Origin: Thermoplasmata archaeon
GTDB lineage: Archaea > Thermoplasmatota > Thermoplasmata > UBA184
NCBI GenBank assembly: GCA_030039915.1
Contig: JASHUP010000160.1
Span: 1-7,507 of the forward strand
Direction of reading: 5' to 3'
DNA: 7,507 nt
Each line of letters opens with the position of its first letter. Within the stretch, counting starts at the first letter, position 1. A program made the translations under genes and the position numbers. The notes under the pieces were generated by a model that was not told where the DNA came from, made no database searches, and saw only the letters and a list, made by a program, of their open reading frames with translations. Of the stretch, positions 5,690 to 7,507 are shown one piece after another.

Positions 5690-6502
5690 CTATCGCCCTT
5701 CCTTCTCCCGGTCGATGAGCATCGCGAAGATCAGCGGACAGAGCGGATCGACGTTCCCGAGGACGTCCAGGCGGTAGGTGTCGCGTACGGAAGCGAACGC
5801 TTCGTGGATGCGGGCCATCTCCGCCCCCGCGGGGTCGGTCATCGAGAAGTTGTGGTGGATGAGGTTGCCCTTGGCCTCGAGCATCGGCCGCCCGTCGGGG
5901 AAGGCGGCGGTCGCGTGGAGCCCTCCGAGCCCGCCCCGCTGTACGTTCACCGCGAGGATCGGAGTGCCGGCCACGTCGCTCAGCGTGGAGACGGCGTTCC
6001 CTCCGGCGATGGCCGACGTGAATTGAATCGTGATCATTCCGCGGGGGACCTTTCCGGCGTCGAGGACGGTCCACGAGTAGTTCCGGGTCCCGCCGAAGCT
6101 GGGGCCGAGGCTGAATCCGCTCGCCGATTGGCCCAAGCCGCCCAAAAAATTGGACCGCAGCTCCTGGACAACGTCCTCTCGAACGGTGAAGAGGTGGTGC
6201 TTCTCCGGATCGAGCACCCGGTAGTTTCGCCCGGCGCTCCCGATCTCGTGTTGCAGCAGGAAGCTGCGCTTGCCCGCTACCCCGAGGACCACGCCAAGCG
6301 GCGGTCCCCCTGACGGTGGGGGCGGAGGTGGCGGCGGAAGGCCCGAGGCGGGCGCTCCCGGCGGAGGCGGGGGCGACAGTTGCGGGCCCGCTGGAGCGGC
6401 AACGGGGCTGGCTCCCACGCCGGTGGGCTTCCCACATCCGGAACAAAATTGGGCCTCGGCCGGGAGCTCCCGACCGCAGGCAGCGCAATACTGGACGGCC
6501 AT
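5690..6502 (-). CDS. Zinc ribbon, proline-rich linker and tubby/LURP/scramblase-like domain protein
   Basis: The 270-residue product has three parts. Residues 6-23 are a zinc ribbon, C6/C9/C20/C23 (CxxC-x10-CxxC, with FCSGCGKP). Residues 30-69 are a Pro/Gly/Ala linker with runs of five and eight prolines. Residues 75-270 look like the tubby C-terminal-like barrel of LURP-one and phospholipid scramblase proteins: FLLQHEIGSAGRNYRVLD, the WTVLD strand, repeated strands ending in AVNVQ and MLEAKGNLIHHNFSMTDPAG, and the closing DPLCPLIFAMLIDREK helix that fills the barrel in this fold. No long transmembrane helix is obvious. The family binds lipid or protein and its prokaryotic role is poorly known; scramblase activity should not be assumed. 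The ATG at 6502 is chosen because the ribbon starts there and a TATA-like box is centred 25 bases upstream. The frame stays open to 7261, but that extension overlaps the nuclease gene and has no protein-like content. Confidence 0.83.
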   Translation of the reverse strand: MAVQYCAACGRELPAEAQFCSGCGKPTGVGASPVAAPAGPQLSPPPPPGAPASGLPPPPPPPPSGGPPLGVVLGVAGKRSFLLQHEIGSAGRNYRVLDPEKHHLFTVREDVVQELRSNFLGGLGQSASGFSLGPSFGGTRNYSWTVLDAGKVPRGMITIQFTSAIAGGNAVSTLSDVAGTPILAVNVQRGGLGGLHATAAFPDGRPMLEAKGNLIHHNFSMTDPAGAEMARIHEAFASVRDTYRLDVLGNVDPLCPLIFAMLIDREKEGR

Positions 6503-6523
6503 CGAGAAGGGACGATGTCCCGG

Positions 6524-6531
6524 GGTTATGG
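6524..6531 (-). promoter_or_regulatory. TATA-like box overlapping the stop codon of the nuclease gene
   Basis: The minus strand reads CCATAACC, centred 25-26 bases before the ATG at 6502, with no Shine-Dalgarno in the 23-base gap. The TAA inside it is the nuclease stop codon (6526-6528). The downstream gene can therefore be transcribed from its own promoter as leaderless mRNA even though it follows the nuclease closely. Confidence 0.55.
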
Positions 6532-7254
6532 AGTTGTTGTCGCGTCCGGCGTATTCCGCGGTCGGTCGCCGGTCGGGGATTCCGGGGAGGTGGAGTAGCG
6601 AACGGTCGGGCTGTCGACGTACTCGAGGACCTTCTCGACCCCCTTTTCGAGCCCGGTCCGGTAGGCCCGAGCGAGCACTTCGGAAGTCGTGGCGGGGTCG
6701 AGCGGCGCCGCCAGCTCGATGGTCGTGGTGACCGGGTTCGCGTGCCGGTCGAAGCACACGAGAAAGGCTTCGAACCCGGGGAAGGCGCACTGGAAGAGCT
6801 GGAGCTGCAAGCGAACGTCGGGGGGAGTCGGGTCCGCGTGGTAACTCTTCATCTCGTAAAACCGGTTGCGACCGTTCCAATAATCCGGCTGGGCGTACAC
6901 GCCGACGGCCTCGTTGATCAGGATCAGCCGACTTCGGGGTCGCGGGAGCCCCATGACCTCGCTCTTGCGGAACGCCTGGATCACGCCGTAGATCTGCGCG
7001 AGTTCTCGGGCCCGGTCCTCCCCACGGAGGGCCAGGTCGGCATCCGCCAATTGCTCGTCCAGCCGCTCCGCGGCGAGCCGTTGCATCGACGTGAGGGTGG
7101 GTCGTCGGGCTTGGCCGTATTCGTGGCTGAAGCGGGAGAGCGTGTCGTCGATCGCCTTGCCGACGGCCATTCCGAGCTCGTCCTTCTCGGTGACCGGGCG
7201 CGGAAACGCGGCTCGGACGACCTCGTGCGCGGCCACGGTCCGGATCGTCGTCAC
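6526..7254 (-). CDS. Probable PD-(D/E)XK superfamily nuclease (RecB/Cas4-like fold)
   Basis: The 242-residue product carries a plausible PD-(D/E)XK metal-dependent nuclease core. YAQPDYWNGRNRFYEMKSY (120-138) gives D124 and E134-M-K136 on adjacent strands. DVRLQLQLFQCAFPG (146-160) follows as the helix with conserved glutamines seen after the active site in RecB-like proteins, then strand FEAFLVCFD (161-169). The early LGMAVGKAIDDTLSRF (27-42) resembles motif I helices, with Lys where RecB/Cas4 proteins usually have His. Only two cysteines are present (156, 167), so there is no Cas4-type iron-sulfur cluster. A helical insert spans about 55-100, and the last 22 residues are Ser/Thr/Pro-rich and probably disordered. 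The start is GTG at 7254; upstream the frame meets a stop (7294-7296) without another start codon. A weak GAGGGTG precedes the GTG. No helicase or Cas gene is nearby. Fold likely, function unknown. Confidence 0.75.
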   Translation of the reverse strand: MTTIRTVAAHEVVRAAFPRPVTEKDELGMAVGKAIDDTLSRFSHEYGQARRPTLTSMQRLAAERLDEQLADADLALRGEDRARELAQIYGVIQAFRKSEVMGLPRPRSRLILINEAVGVYAQPDYWNGRNRFYEMKSYHADPTPPDVRLQLQLFQCAFPGFEAFLVCFDRHANPVTTTIELAAPLDPATTSEVLARAYRTGLEKGVEKVLEYVDSPTVRYSTSPESPTGDRPRNTPDATTTP

Positions 7255-7316
7255 GCCGCACCCTCTCTCATCGCACCCACCCGGAGGAAGGCATCAGATC
7301 TGCGGAGGACCACCGA

Positions 7317-7337
7317 GGATAGAACGGCGGGATATGC
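7317..7337 (-). promoter_or_regulatory. Candidate promoter region of the nuclease gene
   Basis: On the minus strand two AT-rich patches, GCATATCC (7330-7337) and TTCTATCC (7317-7324), stand out in the 200-base gap upstream of the nuclease. Either would start transcription about 40-55 bases before the GTG at 7254, giving a leadered mRNA, in keeping with the weak GAGGGTG near the start. The remainder of the gap, 7338-7455, shows no gene, RNA or repeat that I can support. Confidence 0.3.
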
Positions 7338-7455
7338 TCCCTCCTCGTCCAACGGGAAACTCTGACCCCGACCGTCTCGGGCAGGTTCACGTGTCCACCT
7401 CAGCGTCTCAAGGTACCGAGCCGGAAGCGAGCGCTCGGCGGCGGGAGCGGCTTGC

Positions 7456-7507
7456 TTAGACGCCGAAGAAACGCTCGGCGCTGTGCAGCAGCGTGTGGAA
7501 GGTCACG
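7456..7507 (-). CDS. C-terminal end of a gene cut by the right edge
   Basis: On the minus strand the frame entering from the right edge reads VTFHTLLHSAERFFGV and ends at TAA (7456-7458). The peptide looks like a real protein end, with amphipathic helix content and GC-ending codons like those of the neighbours, but 16 residues are too few to name a family. The orientation matches the nuclease gene downstream; about 200 bases separate them, so co-transcription is unlikely but possible. Confidence 0.45.
   Translation of the reverse strand, partial: VTFHTLLHSAERFFGV

Noticed and set aside
6526..7254. Cas4 of a CRISPR system
   Set aside because: The cysteine cluster is missing, and no repeats or other cas genes are present in the window.
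6503..7261. Upstream extension of the zinc-ribbon/scramblase-like protein to 523 residues
   Set aside because: The extension overlaps the nuclease gene in another frame and is Arg/Pro-rich without domains. The zinc ribbon and the TATA-like box place the start at 6502.
6316..7365. A 349-codon plus-strand frame opposite the nuclease and zinc-ribbon genes
   Set aside because: It lies antisense to two genes with clear domain content, and its own translation resembles no family.

Overview
The window is GC-rich DNA, roughly two thirds G+C by eye. Its signals look archaeal. At least four genes (starts at 619, 2464, 4853 and 6502) have a short AT-rich TATA-like box centred about 25-29 bases upstream of the start codon and no Shine-Dalgarno site, the layout expected for leaderless archaeal transcripts. 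Three proteins carry small Cys4 zinc ribbons joined to proline-rich, membrane or arginine/glycine-rich segments, a style common in archaea. A high-GC member of the Thermoplasmatota is my best guess, but the sequence does not prove it. Several enzymes (pyruvate dehydrogenase/oxidase, MerB-like protein, SDR-type protein, TPR-like protein) resemble bacterial families and could have been acquired.

Layout. 1-524 (+): the 3' part of an alkylmercury lyase (MerB) family gene, cut by the left edge. 619-2343 (+): a complete PoxB-type pyruvate:quinone oxidoreductase, the best-identified gene here. 2464-2991 (+): a small two-helix membrane protein with a C-terminal zinc ribbon. 3020-3463 (-): a GNAT acetyltransferase resembling the AAC(3)-I group. 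3567-4271 (-): a protein with three evenly spaced zinc ribbons and an RGG-like tail. 4389-4853 (-): a TPR-like helical protein with a GTG start. 4988-5653 (+): a Rossmann-fold NAD(P)-binding (atypical SDR) protein, the only gene with a strong Shine-Dalgarno site. 5690-6502 (-): a zinc ribbon, a proline-rich linker and a tubby/LURP/scramblase-like domain. 6526-7254 (-): a probable PD-(D/E)XK nuclease. 7456-7507 (-): the last codons of a gene cut by the right edge.

The genes do not form one obvious pathway. PoxB would oxidise pyruvate to acetate and CO2 at the membrane and pass electrons to quinone, implying a quinone-based respiratory chain. Most genes appear to have their own promoter. The tightest pair is the nuclease and the zinc-ribbon/scramblase-like gene: same strand, 23 bases apart, with the second gene's TATA-like box lying over the first gene's stop codon. 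No RNA genes, CRISPR array, insertion sequence or attachment site was seen. The longest non-coding stretch is about 200 bases (7255-7455).
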